A program made the translations under genes and the position numbers. Shown in pieces: positions 1 to 7,817 of a DNA stretch of 64,000 nt; position 1 is the stretch's first letter; every line of letters starts with the position of its first letter. This DNA is from Streptosporangium oxazolinicum (GTDB taxonomy: Bacteria > Actinomycetota > Actinomycetes > Streptosporangiales > Streptosporangiaceae): contig NZ_BAABAQ010000006.1 in NCBI RefSeq assembly GCF_039537505.1, positions 1-64,000 of the forward strand, in the 5' to 3' direction. Below the pieces are notes generated by a model that had not been told where the DNA came from, searched no databases, and saw only the letters and a list, made by a program, of their open reading frames with translations.

Positions 1-202
1 GGCGGCGCGCGTCGAGGCGCGCGGCCATCAGCGCGCCGGTCGGCTGCGCGTACTCGTGGTCGGCGACCTGGCCGGGACAGCCGTGCGCGTAGGGCGCGTG
101 CCCGCAGTCGGCACAGCCCATCGGCAGGGGCGGGACGTCGGCGAAGCAGACGCAACGCCTCGTTGTAGTCCGGTCGAGAACCGGAGCATTAGGGTTGTTC
201 AC
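1..202 (-). CDS. Cys-rich hypothetical protein, N-terminal part only
   Basis: The frame opens with GTG at 202, preceded by an AGGAAGGGA ribosome-binding site about 10 nt upstream, and runs off the left edge of the window after 67 codons. The visible part is rich in Cys and His: a CVC pair near residues 17-19 and then a GCADCGHAPYAHGC stretch, which looks like a small zinc-binding knuckle. I do not recognise the family and the C-terminus is outside the window. It is on the same strand as the XRE/HAD pair to its right but is separated from it by about 175 bp. Confidence 0.5.
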   Translation of the reverse strand, partial: MNNPNAPVLDRTTTRRCVCFADVPPLPMGCADCGHAPYAHGCPGQVADHEYAQPTGALMAARLDARR

Positions 203-378
203 GGGTCAGGAGTCCCTTCCTGATCAAGGGGCCCGTACGGCGTGTCAGCGCCTGCGGGCTCCACTTTTCGCGTAGGGAAACGGAACGTCACCGCTTGCCT
301 ACGCCTTGACTCGGACGACCCCATGGTGCTTCGCAGGGAATCCGCGAAGTGCCACACCTTGTGTCACTGGAGCGGCTG

Positions 379-1569
379 TTAGATCACGCCGACCCATTCG
401 GCGAAACTGATCAAGGCTTCGCTGCTGGTGCGGTACAGGCGTAGGAGAGTCTCGGTATCCTCACGGACCCACGGATGCTCTCGGGTGTGCTGCGGCGCGA
501 TCCGGCGGGCCGTACGCAGCGACTCGAATGCCGCGTCCTTCAGACCGGCCCACAGCTGCGCCCTGGCCAGGTCGATGAAGAAGCCGCTGCGGCGTTCGGC
601 GGGCATGTCCAGAGGCGGCGACCAACTGCCGCCCAGGGTGAGGGCGAGCTGAAGGTGGCGGTCTCCGAGGCCGAGCGCGATGGATACCTCGTGGACGCGG
701 ACCGAGCAGGGGCCGAACGCGGTCCCGTAGTAGATGTCTTCGGGGACGAGGTCGCCGAGTCGCCGCGCCTCGCTCAGGTGGGTCATGGCGGCGTCGGCGT
801 TAGCCGCTCGCGCCGCGATGACGGCAGCCCGCATGTGCAAGGACCCCAGGACGCCGAGACGTGGGCGTCCTGCTTTCTCTGGCAGGCGGTCAATGGCCGA
901 CTCAATGGCACGCAACCCCGCCTGGTAGGCGTGTGCGGCGAAGAAGATTTCGGTCCGCACATACGCTGTTGACGCGGTCAGGAGGGGATCCTCGGCGGCG
1001 GCCGAGGTCTGGCGCATCAGCTCGATCAGCCGAGCTGACAAATCCAGGTAGCCGTATTTGTAGGCGACCGCATCGGAGGCTCGGTAGGTGGCGACAAGCA
1101 ACGCCGCGAGGTCATCGGGATTAGCCGTTGCGTGAGCCCCGCGGATGAGTTCGCCGAGTAGTCCGGGAAGGATCTGTGACAGCAGCACGTACTGAGCGCC
1201 CAGGCGTTTCTGGACCACGCCGGTAACGGACGCTCGAAGCGCGGGCAGGGGGCGTACCGGACCCTCGTCGGGGATGTCGTAGGCGGCGATGACTTCACGC
1301 AGTGCGGGGATCGCGTCGTGGACGCGGCCGTCGAGGCGGCCAGAGTTCCCTAGGAGTCGCGAGGGATCAACGCCCAGCGCCGCGGCGATGGTGTCCAGGG
1401 CCTGGTCGCCAGGTACGCGTGTGCCTTGCTCGATCTTCCGAAGCATGCTGATGGAGACGTTGGCCGCCTGGGCGAGGTCGGCTTGGTGCATGCGGCGCGC
1501 GCTGCGAATCGCGGCGACGCGCTTTCCGAGGCTGTTTCCAGAAGATTGGCGGGCCATCTCGGTGTGCAC
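379..1569 (-). CDS. XRE-family HTH regulator with helical C-terminal domain
   Basis: A 396-residue cytoplasmic regulator. Residues about 15-70 form a Cro/C1-type helix-turn-helix (RMHQADLAQAANVSISMLRK, then IEQGTRVPG). The remaining 320 residues are Ala/Leu-rich helices resembling the TPR-like sensor half of large actinomycete XRE regulators. The start is GTG at 1569 or ATG at 1557. Neither has a convincing Shine-Dalgarno, so translation may depend on coupling to the HAD gene whose stop lies 14 bp upstream. It probably forms a two-gene operon with that phosphatase-like gene. The target is unknown. Confidence 0.85.
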   Translation of the reverse strand: MHTEMARQSSGNSLGKRVAAIRSARRMHQADLAQAANVSISMLRKIEQGTRVPGDQALDTIAAALGVDPSRLLGNSGRLDGRVHDAIPALREVIAAYDIPDEGPVRPLPALRASVTGVVQKRLGAQYVLLSQILPGLLGELIRGAHATANPDDLAALLVATYRASDAVAYKYGYLDLSARLIELMRQTSAAAEDPLLTASTAYVRTEIFFAAHAYQAGLRAIESAIDRLPEKAGRPRLGVLGSLHMRAAVIAARAANADAAMTHLSEARRLGDLVPEDIYYGTAFGPCSVRVHEVSIALGLGDRHLQLALTLGGSWSPPLDMPAERRSGFFIDLARAQLWAGLKDAAFESLRTARRIAPQHTREHPWVREDTETLLRLYRTSSEALISFAEWVGVI

Positions 1570-1575
1570 TTCCGG

Positions 1576-1599
1576 CTAGGAGGCTAGGAGGCTAGGAGG
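1576..1599. repeat. Three perfect tandem copies of CTAGGAGG at the HAD/XRE junction
   Basis: The 8-bp unit occurs at 1576, 1584 and 1592. The middle copy contains the stop codon of the HAD gene (TAG on the minus strand), so gain or loss of a unit would change both the HAD C-terminus and the spacing to the downstream XRE start. On the minus strand it reads CCTCCTAG, so it is not a ribosome-binding site for these genes. Confidence 0.7.
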
Positions 1600-2225
1600 G
1601 AAGGTAGTTGGGTGATGCTGTCGACCTGCCAGTCGGCCGCGCTCAAGGTGGCTGTGTCGTTTGCCCAGAGGTGCCCCCAGGGGCCGCGCCGGATTATGCA
1701 GGTGCGCAGGCCGAAGGCTTTCGCGGGAATGATGTCGTTCGCGGGGTGGTCGCCTACGTAAACCGTTTCACGAGCAGGCGCTTCGGCAAGCTGCAGGACT
1801 TTGGCGAAGAACCCGGGGTCGGGTTTCGCGGTGCCCCATTCTTCCGATGTGACGATGGCGTCGGCCGGAATCGACAGCCCTCGTAGGAGGTCACCGGCCC
1901 TGCGTGTCTGGTTCCCGGCGACGCAGACACGAAGTCCCGCATCACGCAGGGCCTGTAAGCCCTGCCGCACGTCGGGGTAGAGGTCGGTCTCGTCAAGGTG
2001 CTCGCCATGACCGGCCTCCTCACGGGCCCGGCGCTCTGCGTGCAGGTCGATGCCGGGCCGGAGAATGCGGACCGCCTCCGCGTTGTCCATGCCCAGTGCT
2101 GTCACCGCGCCGACCAGGGCGGACAGGGTATGGCGAGGGACGTTCAGCCAATCCGCCCAAGACCCCCAGTAGCGGTCATCGCGAACCAGCGTCTCACCTA
2201 TGTCGAACACCACAGTCATGACCAC
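1584..2225 (-). CDS. HAD-superfamily hydrolase (haloacid dehalogenase-like)
   Basis: A 213-residue protein with the HAD fold. Motif I is FDIGETLV near residue 7, with the nucleophilic Asp but Gly instead of the usual second Asp. Motif II lies near VTSEEWGTAKPD, which supplies the Lys. Motif III is GDHPANDIIPAKAFGL. An all-helical cap between motifs I and II is typical of subfamily IA. The missing second Asp is common in HAD proteins of uncertain activity, so the substrate is not predictable. The start is GTG at 2225 or ATG at 2219. The gene is followed immediately by the XRE regulator, and the two are likely co-transcribed. Confidence 0.85.
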   Translation of the reverse strand: MVMTVVFDIGETLVRDDRYWGSWADWLNVPRHTLSALVGAVTALGMDNAEAVRILRPGIDLHAERRAREEAGHGEHLDETDLYPDVRQGLQALRDAGLRVCVAGNQTRRAGDLLRGLSIPADAIVTSEEWGTAKPDPGFFAKVLQLAEAPARETVYVGDHPANDIIPAKAFGLRTCIIRRGPWGHLWANDTATLSAADWQVDSITQLPSLLAS

Positions 2226-2620
2226 ACTTCGGAGAGTAAGTCAGCGCGGCGGCGTACGCCTGGGAAGCGTGACCGCCGCCGCGCTGATCGCAGCGTACGT
2301 GAGGCGTACTACCTCTGACTAAACATTGGTGCTGCGGGTAACCGACCGGCGGGCGCGGAGGCTGCCCGTATGGGGGCTGAGATTGTTGGCGCGGATCGTG
2401 CGGACCATACTGGCTTGCCATCGGTGATCCTGGGGCTAGGGGTGTAGCAGGACACCTCGAATGCCTGGTCGGATGACACGTTCTGTTGCTCGATGGGTTG
2501 GTCCAAGGCGTGGTCGATCGAGGGTGAGTGGATCCGTGCCCGGTGACCACTGTGATGGAAAGCGCTTACCATAGGAGGGTGGTCTGGCGTGGCAGGTTCC
2601 GTTGAGGAAAGGCTTCCGTT
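2226..2620. other. 395-bp divergent spacer between HAD and aldehyde dehydrogenase
   Basis: No convincing gene. It must hold the divergent promoters of the HAD/XRE pair and the aldehyde dehydrogenase. An 8-bp inverted repeat, GTACGCCT at 2254-2261 and AGGCGTAC at 2302-2309, lies close to the HAD start. A GAGGAAAG ribosome-binding site lies just before 2621. The centre of the spacer is less GC-rich than the flanking genes. Confidence 0.45.
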
Positions 2621-4087
2621 GTGATCCACTCAGTTGACCCCAGGACCGGTGAGTCCGTCGGGGACCCCTTCCCGCTGACCTCGGACGACGAGGTGGACGC
2701 GATCGTCGGGGCGGCTCGCGCGGCCGGGACCGCCTGGCGGTCCGCGGACCGGGCGGGGGCGCTCGACGCGGTCGCGGCGGCGCTGGAGGCGAACGTCGAG
2801 GAGCTCTGGCGGGCGGCCGACGCGGAGACCGCGCTCGGGGAGACCCGGCTGCGCGGGGAGGTGGCGCGGGCCGCCGGTCAGTTCCGGCTCTTCGCCCAGG
2901 TGCTGCGGGACGGCGGGCACGTGGAGGCGGTGATCGACCACGCGACGGCCCAGCCGCCGGTCCCCGACCTGCGGAGGATGAACCACCCCCTGCCCGGCGT
3001 GGCCGGGGTCTTCGCGGCGAGCAACTTCCCGTTCGCCTTCTCGGTCGCGGGCGGTGACACGGCCTCGGCGCTGGCCGCCGGGTGTCCGGTGGTGGTCAAA
3101 GCCCACGACGGGCATCCGGCCACGTCGGAGCTGTCGTGGCAGATCATCCAGCGCGCCCTGCCCGACCCGGCCCTGCTCGGCCTGGTGCGCGGGCTCGACG
3201 CGGGAAAGCGGCTGGCCGTGCATCCGTCCGTGGTGGCCGTCGGGTTCACCGGTTCCATCCCCGGGGGCAAGGCCATCCAGGCGCTCATCGCCGAACGTCC
3301 CGACCCCATCCCGTTCTACGGGGAGTTGGGCAGCGTCAACCCCGTCGTCGTGCTGCCCTCGGCCGCCCGCGACGGCCTCGCCCAGGGGTTCGCCGCCTCG
3401 CTCACCCTCGGCACCGGCCAGTTCTGCACCAACCCCGGGCTGGTGTTCGTCCCCGACGACGCCGACCTCCTGGTGTCCATCGCCGAGGCGGTCTCCGAGA
3501 CCGTGGGCGGGCCGATGCTCACCGAGCGGATGCAGGGCGGCTTCCTGCGCGGGCTGGCCAGACTCGGCGGGCTCACCTCGCTGGCCGAGGGGCAGCCGGG
3601 AGAGGGGGCGTTCGCGGTGACCCCGCAGGTGTTCGTCACCGACCTGGCCTCGTTCGCCGCGGACCTGCCCGATCTCGCGGAGGAGTGCTTCGGCCCGGCC
3701 GCCCTCGTGGTGGTCTACACCGACCCCGCGCACCTGCGTCCCGTACTGGAGAGGCTGGACGGCTCGCTGACCGCCACGATCCACGCGACCGACCCCGCGG
3801 AGGCGCGTGAGAGTGCCGAGGTGCTGCTCAGGAAGGCGGGACGGCTGATCTGGAACGGCTGGCCGACCGGTGTCGCGGTCCGCTGGGCCATGCACCACGG
3901 CGGTCCCTGGCCCGCCAGCACGGCCGCCGCCCACACCTCGGTCGGCGCCGCCGCGATCCGCAGATGGCTGGTGCCCACCGCCTACCAGGACTGGCCGGCC
4001 CAGCTCCTGCCGCCGGAGTTGCGCGACGACAACCCCCTCGGCATCCCCCGCAGGGTCGACGGGGTCCTTGTGGAGGGGCGTGCCTGA
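2621..4087 (+). CDS. Aldehyde dehydrogenase, ketoglutarate-semialdehyde type
   Basis: A 488-residue NAD(P)-dependent aldehyde dehydrogenase, a soluble oxidoreductase. The catalytic Cys is C269 in GQFCTNPG and the general base is E235 in YGELGSVNP. The cofactor region is NFPFAFSVAGGDTASALAAG followed by PVVVKAHDGHPATSE, a wording typical of the alpha-ketoglutarate semialdehyde dehydrogenase branch used in sugar-acid and hydroxyproline degradation. The GTG start at 2621 follows GAGGAAAG. The aldose epimerase downstream fits a sugar-catabolic setting, but the exact substrate is inference. The length is normal for the family. Confidence 0.88.
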   Translation: MIHSVDPRTGESVGDPFPLTSDDEVDAIVGAARAAGTAWRSADRAGALDAVAAALEANVEELWRAADAETALGETRLRGEVARAAGQFRLFAQVLRDGGHVEAVIDHATAQPPVPDLRRMNHPLPGVAGVFAASNFPFAFSVAGGDTASALAAGCPVVVKAHDGHPATSELSWQIIQRALPDPALLGLVRGLDAGKRLAVHPSVVAVGFTGSIPGGKAIQALIAERPDPIPFYGELGSVNPVVVLPSAARDGLAQGFAASLTLGTGQFCTNPGLVFVPDDADLLVSIAEAVSETVGGPMLTERMQGGFLRGLARLGGLTSLAEGQPGEGAFAVTPQVFVTDLASFAADLPDLAEECFGPAALVVVYTDPAHLRPVLERLDGSLTATIHATDPAEARESAEVLLRKAGRLIWNGWPTGVAVRWAMHHGGPWPASTAAAHTSVGAAAIRRWLVPTAYQDWPAQLLPPELRDDNPLGIPRRVDGVLVEGRA

Positions 4088-4115
4088 CCGCGCCTGACAT
4101 CCCCGCGGACCCGGG

Positions 4116-4168
4116 GGCTCGCTGTTAACGAGCCGTCCGGGTCCGCCGGGTCCGCCGGGTCCGCCGGG
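4116..4168 (+). terminator. Hairpin plus 9-bp tandem repeat after aldehyde dehydrogenase
   Basis: GGCTCG (4116-4121) and CGAGCC (4129-4134) form a 6-bp stem with a 7-nt loop, 28 bp after the stop codon. There is no T tract, so termination is only likely. Three tandem copies of TCCGCCGGG follow at 4142-4168. Confidence 0.45.
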
Positions 4169-4336
4169 TCCCGCGGTCCTCAGCCGACGGCGTCGTACCC
4201 GGACGGCTGAACCGGCCTAAGCTGACCACCGTGGTCATGCCCACGGCCGCCGCGGTCGTTCGACGACGGTGCCACCCCCACCCTGCCCCCCGGACACCAG
4301 CCCGGTCGTCCGTGAATCCACCGGAGAGGCACGACA

Positions 4337-5290
4337 ATGACCTTCGGAACCACCCCGTCGGGCGAGCGGGTCGAGCGGCACGTGCTGTCGAACGGGTCGA
4401 TGCGCGCCGCGATCCTCAGCTACGGGGCGATCCTGCAGTCGCTGGAGGTCTCCGGCGTCGACGTGGTCCTCGGCTACGACAACCTCGGCGACTACCTGAC
4501 GCGCAGCCACTACTTCGGCGCCGTGGTCGGCCGGTACGGCAACCGCATCGCGGGCGGGCGCTTCACCCTCGACGGCCGCGACCACGAGCTGCCGGTCAAC
4601 AACGGCCCCAACAGCCTGCACGGCGGGACGCACGGCTTCGACACCCGGGTCTGGCGGATCACCGCCGCCTCGGACACCGCCGTGACCCTGGAGCACGTCA
4701 GCCCGGACGGCGAGCAGGGCTACCCCGGCACACTCACCGTCTCGGTCACCTACACGCTGACCGGCGACGCGATCCGGATCGACTACCACGCGGTCACCGA
4801 CGCGCCGACCGTGCTGAACCTCACCAACCACTCCTACTTCAACCTCGCCGGGGGCGGCGACGTCCTCAAGCACGTGGTCCGCATCGACGCCGACCACTAC
4901 CTGCCGGTCGACGCCACCCAGATCCCGACCGGGGAGCTCGCCCCGGTCGCCGGAACCCCGTTCGACTTCACCTCGCCGCGCGAGATCGGCGAGCGGATCG
5001 CCGACCCCCTGCTGGGCGGCGGCTACGATCACTGCTACGTCCTGCGCGGCGGCATCGAGGTCCGCGAACCGGCCGGGGGGCTCGCGATGGAGGTCACCAC
5101 CACCGAGCCGGGCGTGCAGTTCTACACGGGCAACGTCCTGGACGGCGTCGCCACCGCGTACGGCAAGCACGCGGGACTGTGCCTGGAGACCCAGCACTTC
5201 CCCGACTCGCCCAACCGGCCCCACTTCCCCTCGACGGTCCTGCGTCCCGGCGAGCCGTTCGAATCCACCACCACCTACCGCTTCGTCTGA
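4337..5290 (+). CDS. galM: Aldose 1-epimerase (galactose mutarotase)
   Basis: A 317-residue enzyme interconverting alpha and beta anomers of hexoses such as galactose. Family landmarks are GNRIAGGRF near 68-76, H95 in LHGG, the catalytic acid H165 in TNHSYFNLAGGG, and the catalytic base E284 in LETQHFPDSPN. Full length for the family, with no signal peptide, so cytoplasmic. The ATG at 4337 follows a GGAGAG ribosome-binding site. It lies 249 bp after the aldehyde dehydrogenase and is transcribed the same way, but the hairpin between them suggests separate control. It converges on the LysE exporter gene. Confidence 0.93.
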   Translation: MTFGTTPSGERVERHVLSNGSMRAAILSYGAILQSLEVSGVDVVLGYDNLGDYLTRSHYFGAVVGRYGNRIAGGRFTLDGRDHELPVNNGPNSLHGGTHGFDTRVWRITAASDTAVTLEHVSPDGEQGYPGTLTVSVTYTLTGDAIRIDYHAVTDAPTVLNLTNHSYFNLAGGGDVLKHVVRIDADHYLPVDATQIPTGELAPVAGTPFDFTSPREIGERIADPLLGGGYDHCYVLRGGIEVREPAGGLAMEVTTTEPGVQFYTGNVLDGVATAYGKHAGLCLETQHFPDSPNRPHFPSTVLRPGEPFESTTTYRFV

Positions 5291-5350
5291 CGCCCCCGGG
5301 CCGGATCTGGCCCTCGAAGAGCTCGCCCGGTAACCGGGGGTGACTCGGCT

Positions 5351-5367
5351 CTGCCGTGCTCCGGCAG
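5351..5367. terminator. Small hairpin between convergent galM and lysE-type genes
   Basis: CTGCCG (5351-5356) and CGGCAG (5362-5367) form a perfect stem with a 5-nt loop in the 89-bp convergent gap. There is no T tract on either strand. Position alone suggests a bidirectional terminator. Confidence 0.4.
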
Positions 5368-5379
5368 GGCCGGACAGGG

Positions 5380-6024
5380 TCAGGCCTTGGCCATGGAGTT
5401 CTCGCCGCTGAAGGCCGCGACGGCTCCCAGGCCGAGGTAGACGACGCCGCTGGTGACGTCCAGACGGCGGCGGGCGCGGGCCGAGCGGCGCAGGCGGCCC
5501 GCCATGGCCGAGGCGAGCAGGGCGAAGGCGCCGTCACTGGCCATGCCGAGCACCGTCCAGATCAGGCCGAGCAGCACGATCTGCGGGGCGATCGGCCCGG
5601 CCTCCGGGTCGGCGAACTGCGGCAGGAAGGCGAGGAAGAAGATCGCGGTCTTCGGGTTGAGCACGTTGACCACGAAGCCCTCCCAGAACATCCGCGATCT
5701 GGTCGCCGTCCGAGGCTCGAAGGACTCCTCCCCGTTCGAGCGGGTCATGAGCTTGCGCACGCCCAGCCAGACCAGGTAGGCGGCGCCGAGATACTTCACG
5801 ATCGTGAACCCGGTCGACGAGGCCGCGAGCAGGGCGCTGATGCCCAGGGCGGCGGCGGCCACGTGGACCAGCGAACCGAGGTGGATGCCGAGCACCGATA
5901 TCAGCCCGGCCGACCGGCCCTGGGCGACGCTGCGGGTCACGATGTAGAGCACCGCGGGCCCCGGTACGACGAGCAGGGCGAGGGTCGCGGCGGCGAAGAG
6001 CGCGAGAGTCGGCAAATCCGGCAT
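5380..6024 (-). CDS. LysE/RhtB-family amino-acid exporter
   Basis: A 214-residue inner-membrane protein with about six hydrophobic segments. The N-terminal signature VVPGPAVLYIVTRSVAQGRS, followed by GIHLGSLVHVAAAALG, is diagnostic of the LysE/RhtB translocators. The NPKTAIFFLAFLPQF motif lies near residue 125. It exports amino acids or related metabolites, but the substrate cannot be assigned. It lies downstream of the LysR gene on the same strand, separated by the 69-bp tandem repeat, and is paralogous to the exporter at 49256-49876. Confidence 0.92.
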   Translation of the reverse strand: MPDLPTLALFAAATLALLVVPGPAVLYIVTRSVAQGRSAGLISVLGIHLGSLVHVAAAALGISALLAASSTGFTIVKYLGAAYLVWLGVRKLMTRSNGEESFEPRTATRSRMFWEGFVVNVLNPKTAIFFLAFLPQFADPEAGPIAPQIVLLGLIWTVLGMASDGAFALLASAMAGRLRRSARARRRLDVTSGVVYLGLGAVAAFSGENSMAKA

Positions 6025-6034
6025 GTCCGGATCG

Positions 6035-6241
6035 TAGGGTCACCGATTGCCCCGGCGCCTCACATTTTCACCGCCGCACCGCGCGACCGTACGGGGTGAT
6101 CAGTAGGGTCACCGGTTGCTCCGGCGCCTCACATTTTCACCGCCGCACCGCGCGACCGTACGGGGTGATCAGTAGGGTCACCGGTTGCTCCGGCGCCTCA
6201 CATTTTCACCGCCGCACCGCGCGACCGTACGCGGCGATCAC
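6035..6241. repeat. Three tandem copies of a 69-bp unit (minisatellite)
   Basis: Copies run 6035-6103, 6104-6172 and 6173-6241. Copies 1 and 2 differ at a few positions. Copy 3 ends in GCGGCGATCA instead of GGGGTGATCA, and this TCA supplies the stop codon of the LysR gene. The unit is exactly 23 codons and stays open in one plus frame. The array fills the gap between the LysR and LysE genes, and appears to have grown by duplicating the LysR 3' end and trailer. Confidence 0.95.
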
Positions 6242-7104
6242 GGGGACGTCACCGAGGCCAGGGCCGTCAGCAGGGCGGCGGTGGCCGGAGGGTCGGGGGG
6301 CTCGCCGTAGGTGGCGGCGTAGACGTGGCGGGTCGAGCCGGGGAGCTCGGCCACGTTGACCTTCGGATGCCGGTGGGCGTGCAGGGCGAGCCCCGGCAGG
6401 GCGGTCACCCCGATCCCGGCGGCGACCAGGGCCTGGACGGCGACGATGTCGTCGGTGGTGAAGGCGATCTCGGGCTCGAAGCCCGCCCTGGCGCACAGCT
6501 CCAGCAGGTGGCTGCGGCAGCGGTCGCAGCCGCCGATCCACCGGGAGTCGCGGTGCGAGGCCAGGTCGCCGGTGAGGCCGGAGGTGACCAGGTAGCTGGG
6601 GTCGTCCAGCAGGTGGAGCAGGCGGATCCCGTCGGCCTCGGGGGCGGTGTCGTCGTAGCGGAAGATGACCGCCACGTCCACGTAGCCCGCCTTGAGCATG
6701 CGCAGTGCGTCGGGAGGCTCGGTCTCGGTCAGCCGCAGCTCCAGGCAGGGGTGTTCCTCGGCGAGGACGGCGGCGGCCTCGGGCACGAACGTCCCGAGGG
6801 CGGAGGGGAAGGCGGCCAGCCTGACCCGCCCGGCGCGCAGGCCCACGTGCGCCGACAACTCGGCGGACGCGGAGTCGAGGCGGCCGATGATCTCGGTGGC
6901 CCGTTCGGCGAGCAGGCGGCCCGCCTCGGTCAGCCGGATGCCCCGGCCGACCCGCTGGATCAGCTTGGCCCCGGTCTCGGCCTCGAGCTTCGCGAGGTGG
7001 TGGCTCACCGAGGGCTGGGAGTAGTGCAGCTCCTTGGCCGCCGCGGTCACCGAGCCGTGCCGGGACACCGAGGCGAGGACGCGGAGCCGCACGATATCAA
7101 GCAT
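6238..7104 (-). CDS. LysR-family transcriptional regulator
   Basis: A 288-residue regulator. The N-terminal winged helix is at residues 1-62 (SVTAAAKELHYSQPSVSHHL), and a co-inducer-binding domain of the periplasmic-binding-protein type follows from about residue 90. It is divergent from the cysteine-dioxygenase-type gene, with 75 bp between starts. This is the classic arrangement in which the LysR protein controls both itself and the divergent gene. The stop codon lies inside the last unit of the tandem repeat array. Control of the downstream LysE exporter is also possible. Confidence 0.92.
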   Translation of the reverse strand: MLDIVRLRVLASVSRHGSVTAAAKELHYSQPSVSHHLAKLEAETGAKLIQRVGRGIRLTEAGRLLAERATEIIGRLDSASAELSAHVGLRAGRVRLAAFPSALGTFVPEAAAVLAEEHPCLELRLTETEPPDALRMLKAGYVDVAVIFRYDDTAPEADGIRLLHLLDDPSYLVTSGLTGDLASHRDSRWIGGCDRCRSHLLELCARAGFEPEIAFTTDDIVAVQALVAAGIGVTALPGLALHAHRHPKVNVAELPGSTRHVYAATYGEPPDPPATAALLTALASVTSP

Positions 7105-7114
7105 GTATCAACTT

Positions 7115-7138
7115 TATCTATGAATAAGCGGGAAGATA
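7115..7138. promoter_or_regulatory. Candidate LysR operator in divergent promoter
   Basis: TATCT (7115-7119) and AGATA (7134-7138) form an interrupted dyad in an AT-rich stretch between the LysR and cupin genes. It lies where an LTTR recognition site is expected. The arms are short, so this is a positional prediction only. Confidence 0.35.
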
Positions 7139-7179
7139 GGCATTAGACGTTATGGATCTCCCCGGCGCATCCTTGAAGC

Positions 7180-7704
7180 ATGACAACCTTGACGCTCACC
7201 CGTCCGGGCCTGGCCGAGCTGGTCGCGGGGGTCCGGGAGCTCGTCGACCCGTCCGCCGACGCTCGGATGACGGCCTTCGCCGTGGCCGGGCTGCTGCGTG
7301 AACGGCTGCCGTCCCCCGAGATCCTCACCGAGGAGGAGCGCCTCGGCGACCCCGACCGCTACATCGGCCACACCCTCCACACCGAGGACGCCTTCTCGAT
7401 CATGGCCGTGGTCTGGCGGCCCGGACAGAAGACCGTGATCCACGACCACATCGCGTGGTGCGTGTTCGGCGTGCTGCAGGGTGTGGAGTACGAGACCCTC
7501 TACCGCGACCACGGCGACCACCTGACCGAGATCGGCAGGGCCGCCAACCAGACCGGTGAGGTGAGCGGTTTCGCCCCGCCCGGTGACATCCACCGCGTCC
7601 ACAACACGGGCGACGAGACGGCCATCTCGCTCCACATCTACGGGGCCGACCTCGGCGCCGCCCCCACCAGCGTGCGCCGCGTCTACGACCTGCCCGTCCG
7701 CTGA
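7180..7704 (+). CDS. Cysteine-dioxygenase-family cupin
   Basis: A 174-residue single-domain cupin of the thiol dioxygenase family, which oxidises cysteine or a related thiol to the sulfinate using non-haem iron. The iron ligands are H88 and H90 (VIHDHIAWC) and H138 (PPGDIHRVHN). The length matches bacterial cysteine dioxygenases. C94 follows the HxH motif, but whether it forms the thioether crosslink seen in mammalian enzymes cannot be judged. The divergent LysR gene is its probable regulator. The exact thiol substrate (cysteine or 3-mercaptopropionate) is not determined. Confidence 0.87.
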   Translation: MTTLTLTRPGLAELVAGVRELVDPSADARMTAFAVAGLLRERLPSPEILTEEERLGDPDRYIGHTLHTEDAFSIMAVVWRPGQKTVIHDHIAWCVFGVLQGVEYETLYRDHGDHLTEIGRAANQTGEVSGFAPPGDIHRVHNTGDETAISLHIYGADLGAAPTSVRRVYDLPVR

Positions 7705-7817
7705 ACGCCCCCCGTACCCTGAAAGACCCCTGCGCCCCGCCCGTCCGGTGAGCGGGGTCCACGGGCCTGGCCTCCCCATCGGGCCGGGCCCGCCCCGGGG
7801 CCGTGCCGGACCGTCCG

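Noticed and set aside
2630..3934. Long minus-strand open frame opposite the aldehyde dehydrogenase
   Set aside because: Composition artefact of GC3-rich DNA: Gly/Arg/Val/His-rich product with no domain, lying entirely within a clear gene.
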